From: Phoronis australis | Lineage: Eukaryota > Phoronida > Phoronidae | Direction: 5' to 3' | Length of the DNA: 64,000 nucleotides | Assembly (NCBI GenBank): GCA_002633005.1 | Contig: NMRA01000384.1 | Span: 176,064-240,063, forward strand | Shown: positions 22,668-34,356 of the stretch, piece after piece | How the letters are laid out: every line of letters starts with the position of its first letter | Position numbering within the stretch: the stretch's first letter is position 1 | Made by a program: the position numbers and the translations under genes | Notes under the pieces: model-generated | The model's input: the letters and a program-made list of their open reading frames with translations, nothing else | Told to the model about the DNA's origin: nothing | The model's database searches: none

Positions 22668-23478
22668 TCGTTGGTTATCCCAGACATATTTTCAACTTAA
22701 TTACAGCTTTTCGTAATTTAACTAAATATTCGTTCTCTACTCCGCAAGTGACGTTTTGGGAGGCAAGCATTTCCCGCCAATTTCTTTTCATATAGTCTGG
22801 CTATGAGAGCTGTCGCGTCAGTCATTGGTCTACCTCCGTTGTAATAAGTTCGGTCGTCGTTTGCTTTTGTTTACGAGTAAGTCAACATGCCACACTGTTG
22901 CTGCGTACCGGGATGTACTCATTATGGCCCAAAGCCTGTAAGCAGCCCTGCTGCGATGTTGAGTAGTGGAGTGAATACAGGTCCAGTCAGTGAAGAGTAC
23001 AGTTCGTCGTTCAATGAACAGATCGGTGAGCCAAACTTTAATAAGTTTACTGTGGACTTGTTTAAAGTATTGGAGCTATTTAGAAGGTGCCAGGTGTCTG
23101 GCGAGGGAGTCACACGGCAGGATGTAAGCAATTTGAGTACTCAGGTCACTGTCCAGTGGGAGTGTGTCGCGGTACACTCGGGCAAACGGGAGAGTTGTTC
23201 CTCTGTCCGTGAGACAATAATGCGTACATCCCGGTACGCAGCAACAGTGTGGCATGTTGACTGACTCATAAACAATAGCAAACGACGACCGAACTTATCA
23301 CAACCGAGATAGAACAATGACTGACTCGGCAGCTCTCACAGTCAGACTATATGAAAAGAAATTGGCGCGAAATGCTTGCCTCCCAAAACGTCACTTCCGG
23401 AGTAGAGAACGAATAATTAATTAAATTACAAAAAGCTGTAAATAAGTGGAAAATTTGTCTGGGATAACCAAAGAACNA
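22668..23478 (+). mobile_element. THAP-type DNA element with ~260-bp inverted ends (Kolobok-like)
   Basis: The segments 22668-22926 and 23216-23478 are reverse complements with about 90% identity by eye. A frame starting at 22887 inside the left arm encodes MPHCCCVPGCTHYG, the opening of a THAP zinc finger. It runs through the unique centre, where NFNKFTVDLF and QVTVQWECVAVHSGK resemble the region after the THAP domain of Kolobok-like transposases. There is no catalytic DDE region, so this is an internally deleted, non-autonomous copy. A single N (23477) sits at the right end, and no target duplication could be assigned. Confidence 0.65.
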
Positions 23479-24937
23479 CTCCAAAAACGGGCTCGGCATT
23501 CCATGACCAAGCAGCCTAATAATTACTGTTGAAAATGATACGATGCGTACTAAACTCAAAGAAATGAAGTTAAAATTTGGTGCCAATGGAATTCAGCAAG
23601 AACGTTACAGGTGTTAGAGTGATCACGACCCGCAGGGCTTATCTCAGTCCGAAAGTCTTGAGTGGAGGACGACCTGTATCTGATTTGGTTACAGCGCCAC
23701 CACCCGGTTAGTTTTCTAAATTACCCAATTGAAAAAAGTGTGATGAAATGCATCGAGTTGTATTCTATTATTCGAGAAATGCTCACACTCGAGTGTACAC
23801 AACTGTGTGAAATTAGGTAGTCAAACTCTACCTAATAACCAGTTAAATTAAACTCCAAAACACTAGACTATCAACGGTTCTTTAGCTTGGTACTCCATGT
23901 AGCTTTAAAATTGATTGGAAAGTTTCATTAGCTTGCTGCCAGCTTCTTACCTTGTGTTGTTTTACGTCACAACTGGTTATACTGAACCCTATTTTGATGA
24001 TTTCCACCAATATAAATGCATCACTGGAATCAACTAAAAGGTTACACTCCTACGTCACAGATTGGGCATTATGATCGTTGGTGGATGGTCTCTTCTCACA
24101 GTTGCCGTGTAATGCGCTAAAAGCGTAGGTCACGGTTGTCAGTTTAGCAGTGAAGAGTTTTCAAGTTTTTCTTCAAACGTTTGAGGGTTGTCGAGGGTAA
24201 CAGAACATTATTTTGTTTCAGAGAGCTGGATGTGGAAGTCGTTTTTATAATCTTTTAATAAGCCAAAACCGGGTTAGGTATCCATTTAATGCCAACCAGA
24301 GCACTGGTTAAATGTAAATATACAGTGCATATCCAGGTGTCAATATTTGCGACAACATCTCGTTCGGTAAGGCTAGGACCTTGCTAAAAAGCAAGACTTC
24401 GCGAGATTACGTGAGATATTGCCTTGTATTATGAGGACACGTGACTTAGGCTAGATTTTAGCTAGGTGCTAGTGTAGGTCCTAGCGTTACGGAACGTACG
24501 CCTGGTTTCAATCACAGGAACAGTTCTTCAGTTTTCTACAACGGCCGACATGAATTGCATATTGTCAAACCTCTCTTACCTCCTAAGGTGTAATTAGCTG
24601 GGCTTATTTGTCAATAATAACCTTTTGGGCAGAAAGTAGTTCTACCAATTATTTCTCCTAATTTTTTTACAATATTCCTTACTGGAATATAACACATTCC
24701 CAACTTCCGGGCTTCCATAGGATCAGTGTAAGACGTTCACTTCTCCAGAGAAACACCCAGGAAATACTGTCATTTTGAGTTTGCTCCAACTTTTTCCAAT
24801 TACCTCTTGCTGCGATGCGCCAGTTAACATCTTAACCGTCCCCTAATGAAGTTGAAACTGAACAAGAGAACGCTTACTGACAATTATGAGAGTGCTAATG
24901 CTTCAATAGCTTTTCATTACCTTGAATTTCTAAATTG
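23479..24937. other. No recognised feature
   Basis: AT-rich DNA with no plausible coding frame and no repeat I could pair with another part of the window. Confidence 0.5.
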
Positions 24938-25115
24938 AACAAAAGAACCATAATTGCATACTGAAAAACCTGATCAGAATACTGATTGCGTCACACGGAA
25001 ATCTATCTGTTCCAGAAGGTTAGTTGTGAAAACTTCTAAATGTCCAAGTAAGTGGCAGGAATTGGCTTGTCCAGCAAATCTGGCAATGTTTAGTTTGGGG
25101 AGTTATCGTAACCGC
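24938..25115. repeat. Dispersed repeat shared with 19968-20135
   Basis: This is the second copy of the repeat found upstream of the heat-shock-element cluster, in the same orientation. It has one partial HSE-like string (TTCCAGAAGG) but not the HSE cluster itself, so the cluster is not simply part of this repeat. Confidence 0.55.
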
Positions 25116-25378
25116 AGTGTCAGAAGCGGTAGTGTTATTCACTTGGTTATGAAATTAAAATTATTCAGAAAAATGTCATTGTCAGAACTTAAACGCGGTA
25201 CACTTAAAGGAGAATGCCACCCGATTTAATTAGTCTTTTTACTGTCTTAATCGGTCTATATCCGCATCACCTCGCATACGGTCGATCTTTCCTCGCCGAG
25301 AGGTATCGCGTTAACCTGTGAGGAAGGTGAGAAACGATGCAGCGACGTCAGTGGTTCTTCGGCAGAGTGAGTGCCGCT

Positions 25379-25471
25379 ATGGTGTGGTGTATTGTTCCCG
25401 CTTGTGCGAACCATGAAGCTGCCAGGAAGGCGGGTATATCTTTTTTGGATTTCCTCGAGAGCCCATAATGC
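25379..25471 (+). pseudogene. THAP zinc-finger remnant
   Basis: An ATG at 25379 opens MVWCIVPACANHEAARKAGIS followed by FLDFLESP and a stop. The C-x4-C pair, the following basic stretch and an aromatic-rich 'SFxxF' match the start of THAP domains. No AVPTIF box or transposase follows. It is probably a fragment of a transposon-derived gene. The rest of 25116-26572 holds no recognised feature. Confidence 0.45.
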
Positions 25472-26572
25472 TTCGGAAGTAGATAGCGGTAGTGAAGACC
25501 GAAAAGTACGCCGTTAATACCAAGTATGAAGCCGTGAAACTTCTCCTTGAGAACATAACGTTTTATATAACTTGTTTGATGACTGGCTCGTTCGTTAGGC
25601 TTCTGTTTGGTCCCGACTTCGGGTGTAGGATGTTTTCGCCACTTCTTTTTCTCAGCCCTAAAAATTTCGTAAGCACACCTTTTTTAGATGCGGTGCAAAA
25701 TCAGTATGGTCTATGAGACACATGTGCGCTTCTCCAAGAATTCGTTTCACTTGCGGAATTTAGTGGCAGCAAATGGAAGGGTTAGTCGTTAGCTCACTGC
25801 CACCATGACAAGTTCAAACGGTTTCAGGAACTCTTCGTATGTTCCGTTGCCTGTGCACGCTCACGGAGCCTCACTATCATTTCTTGTTCCGTGTATTCCT
25901 GTGAAGCCTAACAACCAACCTGTGAAATCTTCGTCGGATGAGCACCCCACTCGTCTAAGTAGGGATTGCGAGTTGCCACGTTGACGTTTATATTGTGCGT
26001 TCTGTTTCAAAATGAATTATTCTCACCCTAACCAATGCATATATCGAACTGAAACAAAGTCTGTCTCATTAAATAGAACTTGTAATGCCTTGTAGTGTTC
26101 GTGAGTGCAAATGTTTTGAGAAGCTAGCAATGAATACACCACTGCGTTACGGGCTTTAGATGCAATAAACCGGCTAATTGACCGCGAGCACCGAGGCCAT
26201 GTGAGCGCATGCTAATTCAGTGTGTGCTGACAGAAAGCTGTTGTGAAACAATATTTTATATCCTACTAGCAGCTAGTGGGAAACGCCGAGGTGAAATAGC
26301 TACACCTAAGAGTGAACCGATCGAGTGTTCATCGCAAGAGAGAGGAATACTTCTTGAAGAGACCGTGTTCAAAGCTTCAAGCAGAATTTCTGTCACCTGT
26401 CAGATTTTAGTAGGCAATTAAGGTGTGCGGCTGTGGGATTCTTCCCCTAGGCAGCACAAATCTCTTTCCAGAACATTTGACCCTGCCGTAACACAAAGTA
26501 CGGTAATCTGTTTGAAAGTGAAAACTAAGAATGCATTTAAAATATTGTATAGTACACAAAGTTTTTAGGTGT

Positions 26573-26734
26573 CAGTGGCGGATTTGGAGGGGGGCCAAGG
26601 GGACCATGGCCCCCATAAAATTCTCCCAGCTTCCATTTGTCAGTTCGGGGGTGCGAATGTCTGAAGGGCAACAATCTGGCTAATATTCTATTTGTCGTTC
26701 CCCCATCCAACTCAAAATCCTGGATCCGCCCCTA
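26573..26734. mobile_element. hAT-like MITE, copy 1
   Basis: It begins CAGTGGCGGATTTGG and ends CTGGATCCGCCCCTAG, giving roughly 15-base inverted ends of the hAT type (CAGnGGCGGAT). Its reverse complement aligns over the full length with 56230-56392, so both are copies of one family in opposite orientation. No convincing 8-base target duplication is seen. Confidence 0.7.
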
Positions 26735-26915
26735 GATGTATTTACAAAAGTTGCATCACAAATGTACATACTGAGGTAGAAAGACAGGTAGTTGTATGAA
26801 GACTGTCGTCAACATACAGCTAGGTAGCCGTGTGTAGAGCTCTGTTAGACACCGAAATTTCACACAACCCGCCGTGTGCTCAGCTCGTCACCTCGTCGTA
26901 AACTTGACTTAGAGC
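26735..26915. other. Spacer between two MITE copies
   Basis: No recognised feature. Confidence 0.4.
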
Positions 26916-27071
26916 TAAAAAATTTCTTGGGCGGGAGGGGTGCAACCCCCCCCTCCCAACCTCCCTCCATTCGGTGCTATGCGCATCTACAATCGTGGTT
27001 CAGTTTGTGCAAATGCTTACAGCCGGACAAAATGTTGGCCCCCCCTTGTGAAATCTTAGATCCGCCACTGA
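26916..27071. mobile_element. hAT-like element end, related to 19073-19213
   Basis: It shares AAATTTCTTGGGCG, CATTCGGTGCTATGCGCATC and GATCCGCCACTG-type blocks with the element at 18631-19213. Its terminal CCGCCACTG (ending 27070) directly truncates the LRR pseudogene. The opposite inverted end is not present in this copy. Confidence 0.6.
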
Positions 27072-27640
27072 GTTGAACAAACAGCTTAAAGCTTGGCTTG
27101 CCAAACTTCGTATTTCATAATAGCTAAGATCCAGTTTTTCGAGCTTGATTAATGGAGAAAGGGATCTGTCCGAGATACTAGACAGGCGGTTGTGTCCCAG
27201 GTTGAGATGCTTCATGCGCGCACCCAGTCTTTAATATGGGGACGGGGCTCGAATCTCAGACAAAGTGGACCTTTTGCTGACAAAAACGCGGGAGGACTGA
27301 AAAACCGGGGTACCACCTTCAGGTCTGTGAACTGTGCGTCTGGGCCTTTTCAGTGGACTTTTGTCTCGTTTTCTCGGTCTTTTTGTTTCTCTGAGGCGGA
27401 CCTTTTTACCCACTTCGCCAAATGGGGGGCTCGTTCGAGCACCCCGAGCCCCCTGGGTGCGCGCATGTGCTTCAATTGAGATAATTGGGTGAACATGTTT
27501 GGCTCAATCTTGCGGATGGTACATCTCTTGAAGTTCATTGTAGAGGTTGCCGTCAACTGCAACGTTTTCCCCCTGTTCAGCACTTTGTCTTTCCACTGCG
27601 GGCACACAGGAGAAGAGAAAGTCCACTCTGGCACGTCAAG
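27072..27640 (-). pseudogene. Decayed N-terminal copy of the LRR-Ig receptor gene
   Basis: On the minus strand from about 27640 the frame reads CPQWKDKVLNRGKTLQLT through IRKIEPNMFTQLSQLKH, then resumes after an insertion as LNLGHNRLSSISDRSLS through LDLSYYEIRSLASQALS. This matches the N terminus of the receptor at 44465-45546 (CLQWKDKVLTKEKTLHL ... LDLSYNEMRTMTDQTLS). The copy is cut at 27072 by a hAT-like repeat and interrupted at 27215-27467 by a MITE. LRRs beyond the third, the Ig domain and the membrane helix are missing. The upstream side reaches a residual signal-peptide region (WTFSS). Confidence 0.8.
27215..27467. mobile_element. MITE inserted in the LRR pseudogene
   Basis: The ends are TGCGCGCACCCAG (27215-27227) and its reverse complement (about 27453-27465). 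A TGCTTCA direct duplication flanks it (27208-27214 and 27468-27474). Dropping the element and one duplicate makes the LRR frame continuous (QLSQLKHLNLGHNRL), which confirms the borders. The TSD of 7-8 bases fits hAT-type transposition. Confidence 0.8.
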
Positions 27641-27649
27641 GTAGTGAAG

Positions 27650-28204
27650 CTGCAATGTCTATCTCTAAAATTAGAAACCGGTGCACGGAATTACCATTGA
27701 GTGTATCATTTAAACTGTTTGATAAAATTGCTGTGCCAACTATGCGTTATGGTGCGGAAATCTGGGGATTTAAAGAATGTGAATGGCTTGAATTTGCGTA
27801 CCTTAATTTCTGTAAAATTGCTCTTGGATTTGGAAACTCACTCTCAAACGCAGTTGTATTGGGCGAATGTAGAATTTATACCTTCTATACAAAGTGTTAG
27901 GTTCCACTTTTAAAATATTGGGTAAAGATGTTGAAATGACACTTTATAACGGTTTATGACATGTTATCTGATTTAGATCGGAATGGAAGAAATAATTGGG
28001 TATCTTGTGCAATACAATTGCTATTAAAATAGTTTTTTTGTGAAATCTGGTTGATTCAAGATGTCACTTGCGAAGTCTAGTTCCTAAGTATCTTCGCGCA
28101 AAGAGTTAGTGACTGCTATGAGCAAGGTTGGCAGTCATAAATTGAGCATAATGCTAAACTTAAGTAATACACTGTAATTTTAAGACTCTGTCCTGTTTCG
28201 AACC
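27650..28204 (+). mobile_element. LINE reverse-transcriptase C-terminal fragment, 5' part
   Basis: The frame encodes ISKIRNRCTELPLSVSFKLF then DKIAVPTMRYGAEIWGF, the thumb region found after the RT domain of CR1/RTE-like non-LTR retrotransposons (F-D-K-...-P-x-x-x-Y-G-A-E-I-W-G). Downstream pieces (LSDLDRNGRNNWVSC) continue the same protein in other frames. It is interrupted at 28205 by a DNA element and resumes at 29792. Confidence 0.75.
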
Positions 28205-28208
28205 ATAT

Positions 28209-29787
28209 GTGACCCACCACGACAAAATGAGTCTTAAGTCGGAAACTCAATTTCCTGACAAGACTGCAAACAGTAGCTATCGGTTAAAATTTGGTCAAAT
28301 TTTTTTATTGCAGATTATGATTATTTATTCATTCTACTCCACAAAACAATACTTTAAAACGATCAAACTTCATTTTAAACCTTATTTATTTCATTTTGAA
28401 AAACATCACCTTCTCCACGACTGCATATCTCGTGAAATTTTCATCGAAATTTGCCGGTTTTCGTGTCCTCATTGATCAGTCTTCCGATGACCCAATTTCG
28501 CTCGTAAACACATCAACAGAAAGGTCAAACTCTGCTCATTATGCATGTAGTAATCTCTTTGAGTTTTTCGTCCAATCATAAGTCGTTATTTCACTTTTTG
28601 CATTCGGGGTATTTTCAACAGAAGTGTCACTCACCAGTCTTTTAGCTAGCAACGACCTTTTAACCCAATGCATCGCTGACCTCATTCGCTAGAACTAGTT
28701 AAGTGGGCGTGAAACCGTGGGGTCGCGAGCTAGGTCACGGCATGTTTTCAAGACAGTAAGATGGCTGGTCGCCGTGTAGCTGATATCTCAATGATTAACT
28801 CTTGCCTCTGACTGCCGTATCAAGATCAGCGAGAATTAACTGAACTCAACAGAGCACATTTGTTGATTGAGACAAGGAGGAATTTCGTGACAGCGACGAG
28901 TCGTCTGACGGCAGCAACTCGTCGCCAGATGAGTTTCATGATCGACCCATCGCGAATACGGTTGCGTTGGATTCCAAGTCGTTGGATTGGAACAAACAGA
29001 ACTTGAAGAAAACAGTCCGGATTAGCTTAATCGCACAACAATGTCTTGTATCTGCAAAGCCAGTGGATCGGGGTGCAAGCAGCTGAATATTACTGCAAGA
29101 GAGAACAATCTTCGATAGGGCTGAATCACTCGGTGAGAAGTCGAGGAAATCGTTGCTCTTCAGTCAGTGTCAGTGGACTTGGATAGGGATGAGTGATTGT
29201 CATTTTTTCAAAATTATTCACACTAGCGTAAAATTTTGAATTATTTCGAACAAAAATCAGCCACGAACATGTATTTTGTAATCTACAGGACTTCATTTTA
29301 TTAAATTTCTCCAAAATACACTTTAACTACTTGTTTTACTTGCGGTAACCCCTCCTGTCACAAGTGGACTGACCCTGTACACATTAGCTGGGAAATTTAT
29401 TGACCCAGTTGCAGCAACCCAACATGAATATCACTCATTTTTGGCTGAGATTACATGATAAGGTCTATATTTTTTCTAATTTTTATTACTTTTATTTGTT
29501 TATGTTGTTGTGCATACTAATAAGTCTGAAATGTAGCATTCAACTGCAGGTTGCTATTGAAATTTTAAAGACACTGTCGGCACTTTTCGTCGGCCATTTT
29601 CCTTGACTTTTGAAAGCTCTAAATTTTCGCTTTCCCCGAATAGAATTGGCAATAACTCGGTCATTTGTGAAGATAAGGACATGTTTCATACCTGAAAATG
29701 ATCAGAAAACACTGCGTTTTCAGAAAAAAGTAACAATTAAAAAATGACAAATCCCGACTTAAGACTCATTTTGTGGTGGTGGGTCAC
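28209..29787. mobile_element. Non-autonomous DNA transposon with ~34-bp TIRs and ATAT duplication
   Basis: The left end starts GTGACCCACCACGACAAAAT (28209) and its reverse complement, with one mismatch, ends at 29787; pairing continues through GAGTCTTAAGTCGG. ATAT flanks both sides (28205-28208 and 29788-29791). No transposase is recognisable; an acidic Ser-rich stretch near 28860-29000 is the only coding-like part. It sits inside a LINE whose two halves flank it. Confidence 0.8.
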
Positions 29788-29791
29788 ATAT

Positions 29792-30030
29792 CTTAAGTTA
29801 CCGCTACATAATTGTCTTCTTGATGCGTTTACTCGGTTACGTTGATCCAATCATAGACTACAAGTGGAAGTGGGTAGGCACGAGAAAGTGGAATATTACA
29901 ATACAATGTAGATTAACTTTGATTTGCAATGGTGGTCTAGTAAAGGATGAATACCACTTCCTGTTGATTTGCAAAGGATATTATGAACTTAGGTCACGTT
30001 TTATGAAAGAAGTTTAATGGAAGCACTTAA
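29792..30030 (+). mobile_element. LINE C-terminal fragment, 3' part
   Basis: The frame reads WKWVGTRKWNITIQCRLTLI then CNGGLVKDEYHFLLICKGYY, the terminal C-x-x-G-x-V-x-D-E-Y-H-F signature of the LINE whose upstream part is 27650-28204. Together they form one element split by the DNA transposon between them. Confidence 0.75.
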
Positions 30031-30829
30031 TTCAAGAATCGCCTGCTAGCTACATGTAATCCAGATATTTGTATTCTTCCCTTAAAAGAAGAAAACAACT
30101 CTTAAATCGGTTGACTGTGCCTACCTAATTGTTGTTTAGTGTTCTTTGGGCCAAAGGTCTTTTGTATTAAAATACAAATAAACGCATGATATTGGTTGTG
30201 AACAGAGACTGTGTACAAATCCAAATGCCAAAGTGAATTGTGGGATCAGGATCGGGGTACTACCAAGTTTTAGGAAAAGGTTAAAAAATCGCTGCCATCA
30301 TCAAACAATCCAAGGCAAGACTCCTGTACCTCAATATCGGAATGCGAATGGTTCAGCTATTTTAAAGAGTTCCCGCCGATCATTTTCTTAGTGTTTGAGG
30401 TTTCAGTTAGCTAATATGAAACGAACACCTTAAAATATAATAAGCACTTTTATGCCAAATGGACGCGATTGTTTTAAATTTGAAGAAAAATTGTTTATTT
30501 CCAATTTTCCCGCCAAATGATGTAATTGGTGGAAGACGATTGGTCATTTGAGAATCAATTGTAATGGCGGAAAACAGCAGATAAGAAGACGACATTACAG
30601 CGTTCTGTCGTTCAGTAACTTTTCTGATTTAACAGAGCCTGTGGCAGAGGAATCTGTGGTCATGCTGATTGTGAATGGGGACGCCGTTATTGAGCTGCAA
30701 CTAAAACTTAACGTTCGTGGAGAAAATTTTTGAAAACTGACATCTTACAGCTAATCTAGAAAAAATGTCATGGCTTACAAGCGCGCTGTTGCCGTCTGTT
30801 CACACGAAAAATGGTATTTTGCCGATAAA

Positions 30830-32075
30830 TTAATTTGAAACCAACCGCATTATAAACACCTAGGTGTTACGTTCACCTGTCGTCTCAACTAGAGTCAAAC
30901 TTGCAATGTTCGTGCTGTGCAGGCTCGAAAAGCTTTAAATTTTATAAAGATCTTTTTGTCTAAATTACATAACTTGACACCATCAGTCCTTTTTATGCTG
31001 TTTGGTAGTATGACTCCATCAGTTTTATGCTATGCTGCAGATATTTGGGCTGTCTCAATAGAAAAGGTTCATAAGATTTCTGCAAATGCTTTGCCACAAA
31101 ACAAAAAGATGCCAAATGTCATGGCTAGGAGCGAAGGTAGTAGGTATATGTTGTAGAGTTTCTGTATATCTAAGCCTGCTCTTTACAGCACAAAGATGCT
31201 TCTATAGCCTCACACACTGTAGATATCCGATTCAGTGTAACGATATGTAATGGCAAGAATGTGAGGACAGCGAGAGATATAACTGGGCATATTCTGCAAA
31301 AATGGTACTCTACAGCTACATTTACGGGTTTAGAGAGGATGGTTATACGGACCGGGTGACGTAGATTTATTCCTACCAGATTTTCGTCACATATTAATTG
31401 ACTGTGCGTACAAAATTGGCACCTAATAGTTCGAGTAAATATTAACTTCTTAAAGTGAAAAAACAATTAATTTTTTTTTTCAAAACGGAATTACAGTGTG
31501 AAAATATCTATACTTATTAAACCCTTATTAAAGAAAATACTTGATCGTTTTAGATGCTCAATGCAGAACCTTTACATTAAAACAAGACGACAACTAGGTA
31601 TAGTCGAAGATTGGATAATTTGTGAAATATGCAATACTGGTCAAATTGAAAACGAGATTCATTGTACGTGTCACTACCCTGTATTCGGTGATGTACACAG
31701 AAAGATGATGACGAATATGACGGATCATGGCACAGTAGTTACTATTTCAGAGCCATGATCTCTGTCGACTATAAAGCATGGCGCTCTATATTTCAAGAGT
31801 AATAGTGCTCAGGCCTGAAATTTTAACATTGTAAAGTTGTAATGTAAACTGTATTATGAGTAAACTGTATTATGAGTAAACTGTATTATGAGTTAACTGT
31901 ATTATGAGTAAACTGTATTATGAGTAAACTGTATTATGAGTAAACTGTATTATGAGTAAACTGTATTATGAGTAAACTGTATTATGAGTAAACTGTATTA
32001 TGAGTAAACTGTATTATGAGGCCAAGGCCTACAAATACATACAATAAACATTTCTGATTCTGATTTACATTTCTT
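30830..32075 (+). mobile_element. LINE 3' end with tandem-repeat 3' UTR
   Basis: Frames read YKHLGVTFTCRLN, then QARKALNFIKIFLSKLHNLT, SVLCYAADIWAVSIEKVHK and finally ICNTGQIENEIHCTCHYPVF, in the order expected of the RT C terminus and terminal zinc-knuckle-like motif. Stops and frameshifts are present. The 3' UTR contains eleven 16-bp repeats (31845-32020). The element ends with AATAAACATTTCTGATTCTG near 32042, a GATTCT tail typical of these LINEs. Confidence 0.75.
31845..32020 (+). repeat. 11 x 16-bp tandem array
   Basis: The unit TAAACTGTATTATGAG repeats eleven times exactly, except for one A-to-T change in the fourth unit (31893-31908). Near-perfect identity implies recent expansion or homogenisation. 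Confidence 0.97.
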
Positions 32076-33174
32076 GAACATGCTGATTAGTTTGATGTTA
32101 TGGTCAATCGGCGTACTGCTCCTTTTCAGTTGAACTGTGCAATTTCAAGCCAAACCGAAAATACCGTCAACTAAGTCCTCTCAGGTGTAATGTTAATACA
32201 ACTGATTTCAATATGCTAAATTATGAGCCATAGAATAGTAAAGAATATGGAGATAATTGTGAATCTATACTGAACGTACTGAGAGTAATGTTGGCGACGT
32301 TTCGACAGCCATTGTTGAATTTATTAAGACCCTGCTACATCAGAGTTGGAGGTTAACGGGAATGAGTCTAAATATTTTCCTTCTTAAACAAGGGCTCAGT
32401 TTTAGTTTTAGTTTTAGATACGTTACAATATATTGGGTTCACTCAAAGATGAGCTCATATTAAAGATACAACTACAGAAAAACATAAAACTGGACAGCTT
32501 TCAAAAATACAAATGCGTCACTAGACGATTTGGGAAACTTAAGTCCCTCTGTGGGAGTCGGGACTGTTTTATGCAACAAGGCTCAAAAGACCTAACTCGT
32601 ACACCTTCTCTAGATCCACTTGATTCACTTTGCGTTGTGGTTCAGCCAGTCAACTGATTAGACATCCGTGTGATTCTCAATTACGACTTTTGTTTTACAA
32701 ATTTATCTCCGAGGCCTACATGTACACGCGTGCGTTCCGTAAGCCAAAGACAATTAATAGCCATATACTTGCTACGAGAAATCCGTGCTTATGGAACAGA
32801 AATACTCAATTTGATCCTTTAGCTCAACATTGTAACAGCACCAACCAATCACTTCTTTGGCTGCCATTTTGCTAGGCTAAAATAACCAGTCTATTTGCGA
32901 CACACTATTCGCGTAAAGGTTCTTGCGTCTATGGAACACTGCAAATTGAACATGTGTTGGCCACGTATCTGAACCGGCGGAGTAAATCGAGTGCAACCAT
33001 TTATTTGACTTCCGCAACTGGCTTTCAAAAATCAACAGAAAAATACCTGCCCTACCCCCGGCGGGTTATGGTGGAGCTACACAGTTAAAATTATATTATA
33101 ATCACGGAAGACAATATGGTTATTCGAGTATTGACAAGCGTTCTAATAAACATTAAACAACTGTGCCGAATAAC
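32076..33174. other. No recognised feature
   Basis: Short open frames here (32433-32875) resemble no family I know and have no splice support. Confidence 0.5.
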
Positions 33175-33445
33175 ATTTTTGAAACCATAACAGTGTTATT
33201 GAGATTTCAACTTGAACATTAATGAAACGAAATTCGATCAAGTTATTGATACCGCTGTTTCGATATTAATGTAGCTTTCTTTTCTTTGAATTTACTACAA
33301 AAGACAAGGTCACGAAAAACAAATAACGACAGATTTGTAAAAGGTCAAAAATCAAAGTCTAAAGGATTTCCATTTTAAATAATGTATACTTTTACTGAGT
33401 TGAATCTATAATTTTGGAGATATTTGTCTATAAAGACAGCCTCGT
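33175..33445. repeat. Diverged dispersed repeat, copy 2
   Basis: This is the partner of 290-585 in the same orientation. Shared blocks include a TTGATACC-TGTTT segment, AAAAATCAAA-TCTA, and the closing TTTTACTGAGT-TATAATTTGG-GATATTT region. Confidence 0.5.
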
Positions 33446-34356
33446 CATTAAAATACTATACACGTATAACCTTAAACAGGACTGTCACAACTCAAAAACA
33501 AAATTTATGTTCCATAGCGAATTGTGTGCATTATAAATGCCCTGACCAGCAAATCGAACCGGATGGAGGACCTGGGGCATGGTTAAAAAATGTCGTACTT
33601 TTACGGGTTTTTACACGGAGTCAAAAGGCATTTGTGCGTAAGCGTCCCTTTAAACTCTGTGCATAAAGACCCGTAACGTTACATGATACTAGGGTCACGA
33701 GTCCAAAGAATCTACTTAACTTTGCTATAGCAATGTACATGCACATAAATTTCGGATGAAAACAGTTGCAAAGCAGGCTTGTAACATCTCTTAAAGCAAC
33801 ATGGAATTTCGAATTTTTTTAAAACAACAGCTGTGAACATCGCGCTTTTTTAAAATGTGATGCCTTAAGGCGAGACAACAAAATCAACATCATAGTCTAG
33901 CTAAAATGATTTGACACTACATTTTCCTTCATCAAATGAGTCAATATTACTGATGAAATAAGCGTAATAAAATATTTCTTGAAGCACTAATTCCACAAGA
34001 ACGCACAAATGTATGCCAGGCCTATAACACGAAGGCAAGCTCTGTTAACAGGTAATTCATACTTGTACATGTACACCTGGCATTGCGAGCACATGAACCT
34101 GCACAGTCGTGACCCTCTACGGTTCGTAGATATTTTGGTGATTCAAAACAAATTGAAATGTCTTCAAATACCTTTTCAGGGTTATAGAAACAATCAATAT
34201 CCAGTACTGGGCATTAAAAATGCTGTCTTCAACCTGCTATTGTACACCTAGTGTGAACATTACATGTGGTAGAGTGGTCTACGCCTTTCATCATTTGACA
34301 CAACCCCACCTACGTGTCGGATACAATCACAACAATTACTGCAATTTATTACAAAT
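33446..34356. other. No recognised feature
   Basis: AT-rich, with no plausible gene. It ends where the left inverted repeat of the next element begins. Confidence 0.45.

Noticed and set aside
22523-22795. Matching open frames at 22523-22795 (+) and 23347-23586 (-)
   Set aside because: They look conserved only because they are the two arms of one inverted repeat; they have no domain and no start context.
31845-32020. CRISPR-like array
   Set aside because: The 16-bp units are contiguous with no spacers, and the genome is animal; it is a tandem repeat.
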